In this document: one piece after another, positions 1 to 8,452 of the stretch | Layout of the letters: every line of letters starts with the position of its first letter | Position numbering within the stretch: the stretch's first letter is position 1 | Assembly: GCA_951213105.1 (NCBI GenBank) | Contig: OX578142.1 | Location: forward strand, 5,162,649 to 5,226,648 | Reading direction: 5' to 3' | Source: Amaurobius ferox | Lineage: Eukaryota; Arthropoda; Arachnida; Araneae; Amaurobiidae | Length of the DNA: 64,000 bases | Notes under the pieces: model-generated | Database searches by the model: none | What the model was told of the DNA's origin: nothing | Seen by the model: the letters and a program-made list of their open reading frames with translations, nothing else | Position numbers and translations under genes: made by a program

Positions 1-985
1 CTATTACATTAAGTAGCATCTTTTCTGAAATTTTTAGCATTTATGGTACTGCATTTTAAACTATATTTTAAAATACTCGTTCACATGAATGAAGATTATT
101 TTCTGGAACAGAAGATTTTTATTCCAGAGGAAATATCTATTAGAAAATACAAAAGTAGGTAGCAATCAATGCATATGGTGTTAAAAATAAAAGTTATATG
201 ATAGAAATTTTTCCAAAGGCACAATTGTTATGAAAATATTAAAACATATAGTCTAAATAATTAAAACACATGTTACTGTACAGAGTTTTTCTCCACCTAA
301 TTCACATTCCTCAAAATCATTGTTGTCATCTAATAGTTTCTTTTTTCTGTAGGAAACCTTTAGCATTTTTGAAAGAATAATTTATAAAAATTAATATTTT
401 TAATTATTTGCCAAAAAAAACTGAAAATCAAGCCAGAAAGTGTTTTGCAGAATTTCATCAAAATAGAACATTTGCTAAAAAAATGCAAAAGGCATTGTTG
501 CATAGGAGTATTCACATTAAGAAACAATTGTAAATAAAATTATTGATGTGCACATGATTATATAATACTCGAAGTTGTAAAATAGACATACACAGATGCT
601 CTAAATTTCGGCTAATTTTGAATTAGCATTTTAGACAGTTTTGCATCGGGTCATTTTATTACTGCATGTACATAAAATACTTATTTTGTCAGATGTTTTA
701 GAAATTTGTTAATTATCTTATTTTATTGCTTTTATACACCGAAAATATTTGCAGCAAATTTAAGTTTCAATATTTATGTTAAATGCATTTTTATTATTTG
801 TCTTTATTTTTCTCGTCATCACAATTATATACAGTGCATTATTAATGGAGGAAGTTAATGCTGTAATAGTAGCTTGTACTATTTAATGTCGCAAGATGCC
901 AATATTTATCTACAATTTTCATTTAAAATTTTCACATAATTCTTAGTTTCTGGTTATGGTAGCAACAGATGGCGGCATGAGTTGT
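1..985. other. AT-rich stretch, no gene seen
   Basis: No coding potential, repeat unit or RNA gene could be supported. The composition is strongly A+T with many short homopolymer runs, typical of intergenic or intronic DNA. Confidence 0.6.
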
Positions 986-1070
986 AAAATTTAAGTATTC
1001 ACTTGGATTTGAACCAAAGACCTTATATGTGAAGACTGCTAGTTCTCTACCATCCAAGCCAAAGCTTTAC
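986..1070 (-). repeat. tRNA-derived SINE-like fragment
   Basis: Read on the minus strand, the segment has a Pol III A-box-like block (TGGATGGTAGAG, 1045-1056) followed about 30 nt later by a B-box match (GGTTCAAATCC, 1005-1015). The T-arm can pair, but the acceptor and anticodon stems do not form, so this is not a working tRNA gene. A tRNA-derived SINE or decayed tRNA pseudogene is the simplest reading. Confidence 0.35.
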
Positions 1071-1429
1071 ATTAAGTTGTTTTAATATTATTGTAAGACA
1101 GAAAATGCGTATGAAGATTTCATTTTCTAAATTCTGTCAATTTATTTAATGATTTGTGAAAATGATTGTTTGTAAAAACAAGGGACTTGCTAAAGTGTAA
1201 TAAATATTCTAAAGTAATTTTAATTAGGACCCTTTGTGTTTTGTGATGGAATCACTTTAGTTAGCGACTTGTTGATATGCTGTAAACTTATGTTCTGCTC
1301 GTAAATATTAGATTGAACCAGAAGAGATTAAAGATTGTTAGTAATATTTTCTTAATTTATGTTATATAATAATTCAATTGTTTGGAAGAAATAATAAAAT
1401 TGTTTGGGATAATAAAATTGTTTTGGAAA

Positions 1430-2210
1430 GGAGAACTTTCAAAAATGGTCACCAACCGACCACAGCATATCATCCACATACTGTTGTGCTGCCATTGTAT
1501 CTCTGATGTGAACCAGAGGTGACTGGCTATCAGCGCACCCCAAACCATAATGCCACATTGTCAAGCAGTATGGCGTTCAACAGTCACATCAGGATTAGAT
1601 CTGTTTCCATGTCGTCTCCAGATTCTCACATGATGACTGTCATTTGACAAGCAGAACCAAGACACATCGCTGAACACTACCCTGTTCCATTCAGTCATCT
1701 AGGAAGCTTTGACATATCTGACACCATTGCAATCTCTCACATCAGTGTCTTGTCGTCAATGTGAGTCTTCGTAAAGGATGGTTTGAGTGCAGGCAGCTTT
1801 CGGCCAATCGTTGAGAAGCTGTTCTCGCTGATATTGGAACATCCAATGTACCCTGCAAATTCTGCAATGTTGTCATTTGTGATAGTTGTGACAGTTGTCA
1901 TTTGTGATACCGTCACCGCATGCCTTCGAATGTGTCTATCAATGTGTGCTGACGTACTTCTGAATGGACACAATTGTCCACTGCGACAATTCACATGCCC
2001 TTCTTCAATCTCTTTTCTCCAAATCCTTTGAACAGTAAACACATCGTTCTGTTTCAGTGCCGTTATGACCATTCTACCATACTTAGACCTGAAATGAATC
2101 CCATCGCACGATCGTCCAATTGTTTGAAATGGACTTCAGCAGCGTTGGTCAGGCATCTCTCCAGGCATATGTCTTCTGAAACAAAAAGTAGGTTTCCATA
2201 GGCGACAGAC
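1430..2210 (-). pseudogene. Tc1-like transposase remnant
   Basis: Tc1/mariner transposases cut and paste DNA with an N-terminal helix-turn-helix domain and a DDE/D catalytic core. On the minus strand, broken frames carry family hallmarks in the right order. First comes a helix-turn-helix-like segment (TVQRIWRKEIEEGHVNCRSG, then DRHIRRHAV). Then WNRVVFSD with the first catalytic Asp, a RIWRRHGNRSNP block, and finally MVWGAL with an SPLVHIRDT-like strand in another frame. Several stops and frameshifts interrupt it, the region holding the last acidic residue is lost or diverged, and no terminal inverted repeat was found. It is a dead copy with no link to its neighbours. Confidence 0.75.
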
Positions 2211-2711
2211 AGTAGTTGGCTCATCTGCCATTTTCATTCCTATTGTCCCCACTCTAATCACCTGATCTTCTTGCATATCATTTACATACATCGGCCACGG
2301 CCAGCTGCGTTTGTATCGCAATTTGTATAATTATATGGCCAAAGCTCCGTGGTGTTGCTTTTTCTGTGTCAGGTAGTGCATGTATTTTTTAGAAAATTGT
2401 TACACTGTACTTCCTTAAAGTGATACGTTTCAAAGTATTTTTTGTTTGCTGGAAGAAACTGATCTTTAACATTTGAAAATATTTTATGAGGGTGAGCAGT
2501 ATATAATTGTCTGTATAATCGAAAGTATTTACAGTTGTCTATAATCAATTCTGCACTAGAGCTTAGATTTCATGGTCACATTATCTATGGAAATTTCTGA
2601 TGTTTTGTTACTTCTATGTATTCATTTTTAAAAAGAATCATTTATATTGTGATGCGAATGTATTTTATGTACATATTATGTGCATGAATGTTAAACATTG
2701 TTTTCTTTTAG
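2211..2711. other. No gene seen
   Basis: AT-rich sequence between the Tc1 fossil and the first candidate exon. A polypyrimidine tract ending in AG (about 2701-2711) forms the acceptor of that exon. Nothing else can be supported. Confidence 0.5.
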
Positions 2712-2824
2712 CATCAGGACCAGAAGCAGAAGGGCTAATAGATCTTTCCCTCCCAGCCACCTGTGAGGAAGAACTGATAAATGTTGAGGCATTCGCCATG
2801 ACTCCAGCTGGTGGCACTGAACTT
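2712..2824 (+). CDS. Candidate internal exon, unknown gene
   Basis: A 113-nt open block is bounded by a pyrimidine-rich TTTTCTTTTAG acceptor and a GTATGT donor. It reads without stops as an acidic peptide containing PEAEGLIDLSLPATCEEEL and ends in phase 0. Its base composition is clearly richer in G+C than the flanks, as expected for an exon in AT-rich DNA. It joins in frame to the next candidate exon (3114-3195). I do not recognise the protein family. It could be part of a large host gene running through this end of the window, or an isolated retained exon. No start or stop is claimed, because an internal exon needs neither. Confidence 0.45.
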
Positions 2825-3113
2825 GTATGTTTCTTTTTTTTTTCTATTTTATTTCATGAATTTTCAATTATTAACAATGCATGATTAAAATCAAGAATTT
2901 AAACTAAAAGCAAAAATAAAGTTCAGGTATTCATTATTTCAAAACAGAAAAAAAAATGTATCTAATTTACACTTTGCCACTTTTTTCTAGTAATGATTAT
3001 TAATATATTTAAAAGTATGTGGCTCTTCCCTTATAAGTAATTAATAAATTGACTTACCATGTAATAAATTGACTACCATGTATTTATATATTTTTAAAAT
3101 GTATTTATTTCAG

Positions 3114-3195
3114 TTTTATTCAAAACTGGAAAATGTACACAACACTGCCTGGGATTTATGGCAAAGATTAATTGCATTCATTAAGTTTTCAAAAG
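3114..3195 (+). CDS. Candidate internal exon, unknown gene (continues 2712-2824)
   Basis: An 82-nt block follows a TTATTTCAG acceptor and ends at a G|GTATAG donor. It begins in phase 0, matching the end of the preceding candidate exon, and encodes an amphipathic, tryptophan-containing helix-like peptide (KLENVHNTAWDLWQRLIAFI). Phase agreement across a 289-nt intron and sensible splice sites on all four edges support a real gene. The next exon was not found: the AG at 3540 would give an immediate stop. The family is not recognised. Confidence 0.45.
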
Positions 3196-3613
3196 GTATA
3201 GTAACTCGCTGCGTGGATGCATATGTGGCTGCCCCCAGCATATACATCCTATAATAATGCACATGCATTCTAACGATTCAGTTTATAGTTGGAAAAGATA
3301 ATTTTTCAATTTTTTTTTTTTGATGGTGTTAAGATAGATACTGATTAATCGCTATGAAACAAATTTGTGTGAAAATTGTTCACATTAATTTTATTAGCCA
3401 GTTAATCTAAACAATGTTATATTTAGGGAATATCCTATCTTTGTTATTTAATTGTTGCTCTGTTCTACTAAAGTGTACAAATTATTGATAATGTTGAGTT
3501 TGAATTTTACTACAGCAATTTTTATTATATTCTTGCAGTATAGCAGATTCAGAGGACTAGGAGGGACTATTTATGCTGATGATACTAGGCATTGATACAA
3601 CATTCGATTGCAG
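3196..3613. other. No gene seen
   Basis: AT-rich. It contains a possible splice acceptor (TTCTTGCAG near 3540) that leads into a stop-filled reading, so no exon is called. Confidence 0.4.
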
Positions 3614-3889
3614 ATGCTGTAGCAAAAGAATACAACTGGTATGGGAACACCAAAAGATGATTGATTCTCTGCTCTGAAAGTTGTTGATATTGCTATTGGT
3701 GAGTATAACTACAATCAGTATTTACACTATGCTTTCTAAATTAAGATATGAAAATGTCAGGGATAGTACTTGTCTTTAAATTCTTGAAAAAACAAATTTG
3801 CATCTTGAAATTTCACTCTTGAATTTACAGTCATGCAGTTTGATGGTCTAGCCAGTAATTCTATTGTATACGTCGTGCTCTTTTCATAT

Positions 3890-4255
3890 GTTTAAAATTG
3901 TGATTTCAAGCACTTTTAAATAATATATAATTTAGTGCTTTTAAACACAATTGCATATTTTAACACTTAAATAACATCTCAATTTTTATCACTTTTTCAT
4001 AAAAATCTGCTTTCAAGTAAAATTATAAATTTTAGTTCTTTTAAATAAAATAAATATTTAAGCACTTTTAAATCAAATTGCAAATTTTAGCACTTTTCAT
4101 AAAAATAGAGAATTTCAGCACTTAAAATCTCAAAGTTAGAGCTTCTAAATAAAATCTTAAAATTGTAAATAATATTATGAATGTTGGTGCTTTCTGTAAA
4201 AGTACTCTATGTGGTGCTTTCTGTACTCTAGTTGGTACTTTCTGTACAACTAACT
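3890..4255. repeat. Degenerate AT-rich tandem repeat
   Basis: Variants of AGCACTTTTAAATAAAATTG recur at irregular 30-60 nt spacing. The segment ends with three imperfect copies of a TGGTGCTTTCTGTA block (about 4194-4245). It lies inside the intron of the DUF4806-like remnant. Confidence 0.55.
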
Positions 4256-4720
4256 CAATAACTAAAGCTGAAATAGATGAATAAATATTAAATGCACGAT
4301 TAAGATAAGCATTAAAAAAGGCTTTTTTAGAAGAAATTGGGTGAGAGGAGTTAGTGGGAATGCAAGAATTAGTGAAAGTAGGTTTACGAAAAACAGAAGT
4401 ATGAAACCCAAGAGAGTTATGGGAAGCAAGAACATCCAGAAAAGGTAAAGAAAAATTAGACTCAATAGTAAAATTAATAGAGGTTTAAAAATCATTGACA
4501 TTATCGAAAAGATTAAGGAAGTCACTCAAACTATGGTTCCAAATAATAAATACATCATCCATATAACGGCACCTAAGATTAGGTTTAAGGAATAAAAAAG
4601 CAAAATCTCGTTCTCAAGCTCCTGTAACACAGCCTCAAATAAAATGTCAGATATCTTTTTGCAAACAGGGCCCCTGTAGGTAACTCCTTATCTGTTTCTT
4701 TAATGTATATTAATTTTTAT
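4225..4720 (-). pseudogene. Penelope-like reverse transcriptase fragment
   Basis: The minus strand encodes the C-terminal half of an RT palm. A PTGALF/VCKKISDILFEAVLQELENE-like helix appears across two frames. It is followed by the catalytic YMDD box (RCRYMDDVFIIW), the segment SLPFLDVLASHNSLGF and a thumb-like SVFRKPTFTN block. The order YMDD, then LPFLDV, then FRKPT is typical of Penelope-like elements. At least two frameshifts and one stop break it, and the fingers domain and GIY-YIG endonuclease are absent. It is a 5'- and 3'-truncated fossil inserted antisense in the intron at 3699-4729. Confidence 0.8.
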
Positions 4721-4986
4721 CCCAAATAGATGCTGTAATGCCTATTCAAGGTGGTGGTCAAAATGTGACAAGATCCGATATTAAAGATGTCATAAAAAAA
4801 ATTGACTGAGACATGCAAAAGAGAGAAGATTGTATTCTGTAAAGAAAGCTTCAAATAAATAATGATTTCAAACTTTTGTGTTTTTATTGTACAATAATGA
4901 TATTGATATATCTAGAGTTATCTAGTGTTATTTTAGTTTAGGAATACATGCCATGCATCTCCTCAGATTTTATGAAATATGTCTAC

Positions 4987-5043
4987 CAAATTTTATGACT
5001 ACTATAATGGTACTAATCAAATTTTATGACTACTATAATGGTA
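4987..5043. repeat. Short tandem duplication
   Basis: A 26-nt block (CAAATTTTATGACTACTATA and six more bases) occurs twice with a 31-nt period. It is probably a replication-slippage product. Confidence 0.7.
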
Positions 5044-5091
5044 AAAATTCATGACAGCTACTGACCAAAGTGACAATAAAAATTAACAGAT

Positions 5092-5934
5092 CAGTGGCCA
5101 GAAGTAACGAAACTGCTGTAGTCTCTACTTTTTCATCATAGTTTGTAGTGTAACACACTACTTTTAAAAATAAGTAGTGTATCTAGTAGAACGATATGGT
5201 AAATAACTAGTTTGTATCAAGTTTTGATCCTACTTTTAACATTCTTTCAATAAACAAACAAGGTGCCATTCTACATATGTGATCCTTTGTACGAAATTTG
5301 ATGTTCTGTGCAACGATGTACGACTTGTAAAGTGCCAAGCTCTTTGGAATAAATCAAAAATGTCGGTTGTTTTAGCTGACAAGATATCTTCAGAGCTAAT
5401 TACCTATCTCATAATACCAAATAAGATGAGATGGAACTCAATGCATTCTGCTGTCGAACGCATATGCCTGTTCCTGAGAGAGAACAAGGAGAAACAAACT
5501 GTGCAATAGTTCCGATGCTGCAGGGTTAGGAAGGCCATTGCCTCATGAAGTTCATTTTTTATATGGATATATTCAGATGTATTATGTCCCAAAAGATCCT
5601 GCTTATCTGATTGCAAATTCTACTAAAAATGAACAACCATATTTTTAAATAAATATTTTTTACTTTACACTTTTGTTTTATTTTATTGTTTTCAGAAGTG
5701 GGTAAAAGCTTAAAGTTGGTATGGTACGTTGATCAGTAAATTAAATATGTTAAATTACTAAAGTATAGTATACCCATATCCTCAACTTTTTGTGCAAATT
5801 GAAGCTGTGGACAAATTCATCTTATAAAAGTAGTTATGCAGTGAATACATTTTAAAAGTGGTTTGTAGTCAGTACTTTTTAAAAAAAAGTAGTTTTAGCT
5901 CACTACAAAATAAAGCAGTTTTTTCCAACCACTG
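5092..5934. mobile_element. Short hAT element, internally deleted
   Basis: The left end starts CAGTGGCCAGAAGTAACG. The right end, read from 5934 inwards, starts CAGTGGTTGGAAAAAACTGC. Both continue with related AACTGCT, TTTGTAGTG and ACTACTTTT blocks, so these are imperfect terminal inverted repeats of the hAT kind. Between them lies a fragment of transposase (5279-5509). No clear 8-bp target duplication remains. At 843 bp it is far shorter than an autonomous hAT and must be a deletion derivative. Confidence 0.7.
5279..5509 (+). pseudogene. hAT transposase fragment
   Basis: The open stretch contains KCQALWNKSKMS, then ADKIS, then IIPNKMRWNSMHSAVERI. This matches the hAT pattern of an ALWNK segment followed by a TRWNS-like core (here MRWNS). 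Only about 75 residues survive, against 500-700 in a full transposase. The DDE residues and the C-terminal dimerisation domain are missing. It lies inside the hAT ends at 5092 and 5934 in the expected context and is non-functional. Confidence 0.75.
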
Positions 5935-6174
5935 CTTATAATACATGAGTGCTTTTTAAAATTCTTATTAGTAAAATTGATTGGTACTGATACAAGCACT
6001 ATTGATTTAACTATTGACTAAATTTTAGGCTATTTCAAAGTGAGTGTGAAATTGGTAGAAATATAATAAAACTATTTGAAAATAATTTTGGAATATTTAA
6101 TCTTTATTTAAAGTAATTTTTAAATAATAAAAAGCTTTAACAAAGAAAATATTGATAAATTTTGGCTGTTTATT

Positions 6175-6205
6175 ATTTTTGCTATTTATCATAAATAGCA
6201 AAAAT
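6175..6205. repeat. 31-nt perfect palindrome
   Basis: Arms 6175-6189 and 6191-6205 are exact reverse complements (ATTTTTGCTATTTAT and its complement) around a single C. It is AT-rich and could be chance or a decayed foldback. Confidence 0.7.
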
Positions 6206-6269
6206 TATCAAAATATACACAAAGAAAAAGACCCCAGAAACATTCTGCAATATATTGAGAACCATCTAA

Positions 6270-6660
6270 AAAGTTCCAAAACAAATTCTATAATCAGCTG
6301 ACATTAGTCCTGAAAAATCCTAAAAGAGTCCAGTGATATGTCAAGAACCATCCTATAACAGCCAATATCCATCCAAAACCTATCCTGAAGAATCCCAAAA
6401 GCATCCAGCAATATGTCAAGAAGCGTCCAATAAGTTCCTATAACAAGTCTGTAACCATCCAAGAACTATCCTGGAAAATCCCAAAAGGATCCTAAAAAAT
6501 CCCATATCCATCCAAAAACTATCCTGAAAAATCCCAAAAGTGTCCCGTAATATGTCCGGAAGCATCCAATGACTTCCTAAAACAAGCCTATATCCATCCA
6601 AGCCTATATCCAAGAAGCATCCAACAAGTTCCTACAGAATCCCATAGTAAGCCTAAACGC
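6270..6660. repeat. Irregular minisatellite
   Basis: Blocks such as ATCCATCCAAAAACTATCCT and AATCCCAAAAG, with AATATGTC and AAGCATCCAA, recur in the same order at about 6367, 6452, 6507 and 6594. The period is near 85 nt, with one unit shortened to about 55 nt. The ORF readable across it on the minus strand is a by-product of the repeat. Confidence 0.75.
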
Positions 6661-6867
6661 ATACTAAAAATTCCGGAAAGCATCCTACAAAGGATGCCCA
6701 CAGTACTACAAAAAGTGTCTCAATTTGACTTCCACGGGACACCCTCTGGATGACTCTGGGAGATTTCAGGACTTCCTTAGGAAGTCGCATAATCCTGCAT
6801 ATGACATCCACAGGATTGATTTAAGACATCCTTGTGTTGTTTGGGTAAGCTCAGTTTCGATGAAAGA

Positions 6868-7035
6868 ATGAAAACAATAACAGGTGAAACTGAACATATA
6901 GATGTAGAAATAAATCAATTTCAAATACAAAAAGATAGAAATATTAAGGTAAATAAAACGATTAAAAGATGCATGTTTGGATATGATAAAAGAAGAATTT
7001 TAGATAATTTTGATACTGCACCATGTGGTTATTAA
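6868..7035 (+). CDS. Small ORF 1 of virus-like cluster; possible DNA polymerase C-terminal tail (partial)
   Basis: The reading frame is open from after a stop at 6816. The first ATG is at 6868 and gives 55 residues, though a TTG 36 nt upstream also keeps the frame open. The end reads KRCMFGYDKRRILDN, then DTAPCGY and a stop. A YDKR-x-hydrophobic-L stretch followed by P-x-G-Y at the very C-terminus recalls the tails of family B DNA polymerases of adintovirus/Polinton-like elements, from memory and weak because so little is present. If correct, this is the 3' end of a polymerase gene truncated by the repeat DNA to its left. The next ORF starts 25 nt downstream in the same direction. Alternative: an unrelated small protein. 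Confidence 0.4.
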   Translation: MKTITGETEHIDVEINQFQIQKDRNIKVNKTIKRCMFGYDKRRILDNFDTAPCGY

Positions 7036-7063
7036 TATTTATGAAAATGTTTACTAATAAATG
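7035..7063 (+). promoter_or_regulatory. Shared leader motif before ORF 2
   Basis: This 29-nt block overlaps the last base of the ORF 1 stop codon and ends with the ORF 2 ATG. It matches the block before ORF 3 (7319-7347) at 27 of 29 positions. The identical core is ATGTTTACTAATAAATG. A gene-proximal AT-rich motif ending in TAAATG suggests a viral-type promoter or mRNA leader; that function is inferred. Confidence 0.6.
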
Positions 7064-7306
7064 AATGAGTGTTTAGGTGATACTCGAGCTTTAAATTTTA
7101 CAAATTCTGAAGAAATTTACTATTTGACTTATCTTTGTAAAGAATTGTATGATTTGTATATAAAATATGAGCATGCTAAAAAACTATTATCAGACATTTT
7201 TCAAAGGATGACTGAATTAATTGAAAAAGAAGAAAATGAAGATATTAAATTGAATGGATTAGGAGTTTTATATGTTATTTCAAAGAACTTATTATATTAT
7301 GATTAG
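7061..7306 (+). CDS. Small ORF 2 of virus-like cluster, unknown function
   Basis: An 81-residue acidic, mostly helical-looking protein. It is rich in Leu, Glu, Lys and Tyr (EEIYYLTYLCKELYDLYIKY in the first half) and ends in ISKNLLYYD. There is no signal peptide, membrane segment or recognised motif. The ATG is chosen because it ends the conserved leader motif. It sits between ORF 1 (25-nt gap) and ORF 3 (38-nt gap), all on the plus strand, which implies a compact viral or element gene block. No Shine-Dalgarno sequence precedes it, arguing against a bacterial origin. The frame is intact. Confidence 0.5.
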   Translation: MNECLGDTRALNFTNSEEIYYLTYLCKELYDLYIKYEHAKKLLSDIFQRMTELIEKEENEDIKLNGLGVLYVISKNLLYYD

Positions 7307-7318
7307 CAGGGTGGATTT

Positions 7319-7347
7319 ATATTTATAAATATGTTTACTAATAAATG
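7319..7347 (+). promoter_or_regulatory. Shared leader motif before ORF 3
   Basis: Second copy of the 29-nt block also found at 7035-7063 (27 of 29 identical), again ending exactly at the start codon. The same fixed position relative to two different genes makes chance or simple duplication of coding sequence unlikely. Confidence 0.6.
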
Positions 7348-7623
7348 GAAAAATTCAATAGACTTAGAGGTTATCCCAAAACGTTCAAATTAAAAGATTT
7401 AAATCCAGGGAAATATGATCTGATATCATTGAGAAAAATTAATACTAAATATGGAGATTCAGTAATCGTAAAGTTAGATGATGAGGAAAAAGAGTATTAC
7501 CTAGCGAAAAAACATGCGAAACTTTTTGATGAATCATTATATAAAATCAATAAAGGAAGATATATATTTAAGTATTCAGGTATGATTGATGATAAATACG
7601 AATATGAATTAGAGAAAGCTTGA
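7345..7623 (+). CDS. Small ORF 3 of virus-like cluster; possible OB-fold-like nucleic-acid-binding protein
   Basis: A 92-residue lysine- and tyrosine-rich protein. The N-terminal third (FKLKDLNPGKYDLISLRKIN) leads into TKYGDSVIVKLDDEEKEYYL, followed by a KHAKLFDESL helix and the strand RYIFKYSG. Alternating short beta-like strands with a TKYG-x-SV-x-V-x-L core recall a small single-strand DNA-binding, OB-like family in arthropod viral elements. This is recollection, not a search result. The frame is complete, the ATG lies in the conserved leader, and a hairpin sits 23 nt after the stop. It is the last gene of the cluster. Confidence 0.5.
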   Translation: MEKFNRLRGYPKTFKLKDLNPGKYDLISLRKINTKYGDSVIVKLDDEEKEYYLAKKHAKLFDESLYKINKGRYIFKYSGMIDDKYEYELEKA

Positions 7624-7646
7624 TCATTTTTAAAGATCTCATATTT

Positions 7647-7670
7647 AGGTGGGGTAATGTTTCCCCACCT
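7647..7670 (+). terminator. Terminator-like hairpin 1
   Basis: AGGTGGGG (7647-7654) pairs perfectly with CCCCACCT (7663-7670) around an 8-nt loop, 23 nt after the ORF 3 stop. Its G+C-rich stem stands out in AT-rich DNA. A role in transcript termination or 3'-end formation is inferred. Confidence 0.55.
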
Positions 7671-7771
7671 GAAAATTTATTATTATATATATAGTATATT
7701 ATTTGTAATTATAGTATATTATTATATAATTTATAACATTATATTCTTCTTTATATTTATCATTTTCTGAG

Positions 7772-7792
7772 ACGATCCTATTTTGGGATCGT
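7772..7792. terminator. Terminator-like hairpin 2
   Basis: ACGATCC (7772-7778) and GGATCGT (7786-7792) form a perfect 7-bp stem with a 7-nt loop. Confidence 0.45.
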
Positions 7793-7857
7793 GTTATCTA
7801 AACTTACCTCTTTTTTAATTTTGACATATTTGTATAATTCTTTTTAATTTTATAAAA

Positions 7858-7884
7858 AAAGGGGGGGTCTCAACCCCACCCTTT
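7858..7884. terminator. Terminator-like hairpin 3
   Basis: AAAGGG-GGGGT (7858-7868) pairs with ACCCC-A-CCCTTT (7873-7884) around a CTCA loop with a single bulged A. A-tracts lie on both sides, so it could act on either strand. Confidence 0.5.
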
Positions 7885-7911
7885 AAAAAACAGAGCATTT
7901 TTAATATATTT

Positions 7912-7944
7912 GAGGGCTTCCATTCATTTGGAGGTCCTCTTTTT
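7912..7944 (+). terminator. Terminator-like hairpin 4 with T tract
   Basis: GAGGGCTTCC (7912-7921) pairs with GGAGGTCCTC (7930-7939), ten pairs including two G-T wobbles, around an 8-nt loop. TTTTT (7940-7944) follows at once. This has the form of an intrinsic terminator on the plus strand. Confidence 0.5.
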
Positions 7945-8192
7945 CACGCATTTATCTTAATATCATGTTAATCTCTAATATATTTGATATTATTTTCTTT
8001 CATATATTCAAAGAATTTGATAGATATGTTCTCAATAATGTCTTATATGACTTAAATATAAGTTAAAATGTATTATATTTTAGAGTCCTAAAACTCTCTT
8101 GATTTTTGATTTTTTTAAAAATACGTATTTTTGAATGATTTTATGCATTTTTGGTCTTTAGAGGTTGTCCTGGTTTTAAAAAAATGGAGGAA

Positions 8193-8268
8193 AAGTAGTG
8201 TATCGGTATGACTCTGGAACAAAAATGACATAGTCATTTTGTCCCAGAGTCATACCCATACACTACTT
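8193..8268. repeat. 76-nt near-perfect palindrome
   Basis: The left arm (8193-8229) begins AAGTAGTGTATCGGTATGAC. The right arm (8233-8268) is its reverse complement apart from two substitutions and one single-base indel, with a 3-nt loop (ATA). It lies between the small-ORF cluster and the reverse transcriptase. It could be a foldback element, a hairpin end of a linear element or a terminal repeat junction. Confidence 0.85.
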
Positions 8269-8389
8269 AAAATTAAAATTAATTACACAGTTATCCAATT
8301 TTTCTCCAGAAGTTGGCGCAAAGCAGCACACTCTCCTAAAGTAGCATGCAAGGTTCATATGAAAAAAGGGGGGAAATGACCAAATGCAA

Positions 8390-8452
8390 GGCATAAAATG
8401 GTAGAGGGGGATGGCGACCCCTCTTTCCCGTTTAAAAGACTGCTTTTATGCC
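8390..8452. repeat. Nested hairpin
   Basis: Outer arms GGCATAAAA (8390-8398) and TTTTATGCC (8444-8452) enclose a perfect inner stem AGAGGGG/CCCCTCT (8403-8409 with 8418-8424). It is a possible structured RNA or DNA element downstream of the minus-strand RT gene. Confidence 0.55.

Larger units (their letters stand above)
3614..4843 (+). pseudogene. Decayed two-exon gene, DUF4806-like
   Basis: The first part (3614-3698) reads DAVAKEYNWYGNTK, then after a frameshift SALKVVDIAI, and ends at a GTGAGT donor. The second part (4730-4843) follows an ATAG acceptor. Joining G at 3698 to AT at 4730 restores a Asp codon and gives DIAI|DAVMPIQGG, then TRSDIKDVIKKI, a TGA stop and a short tail. The order (aromatic-W-G, hydrophobic helix, then an E/D-x-I-x-x-x-I-K helix) resembles the DUF4806 domain found in transposon-derived arthropod proteins, from memory only. 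The intron holds a Penelope-like fragment on the other strand. The gene is inactive here: one frameshift and one stop. Confidence 0.4.

Noticed and set aside
4262..4525. Very hydrophobic 87-residue frame on the minus strand, like a membrane protein
   Set aside because: It is an out-of-frame reading of the Penelope-like RT fragment; the correct frames give YMDD and LPFLDV blocks.
6832..7950. Bacterial or phage insertion, because of the intrinsic-terminator-like hairpins
   Set aside because: There are no Shine-Dalgarno sites before the small ORFs, the shared leader ends in TAAATG, and the ORFs resemble eukaryotic virus-like proteins more than phage ones. Not fully excluded.
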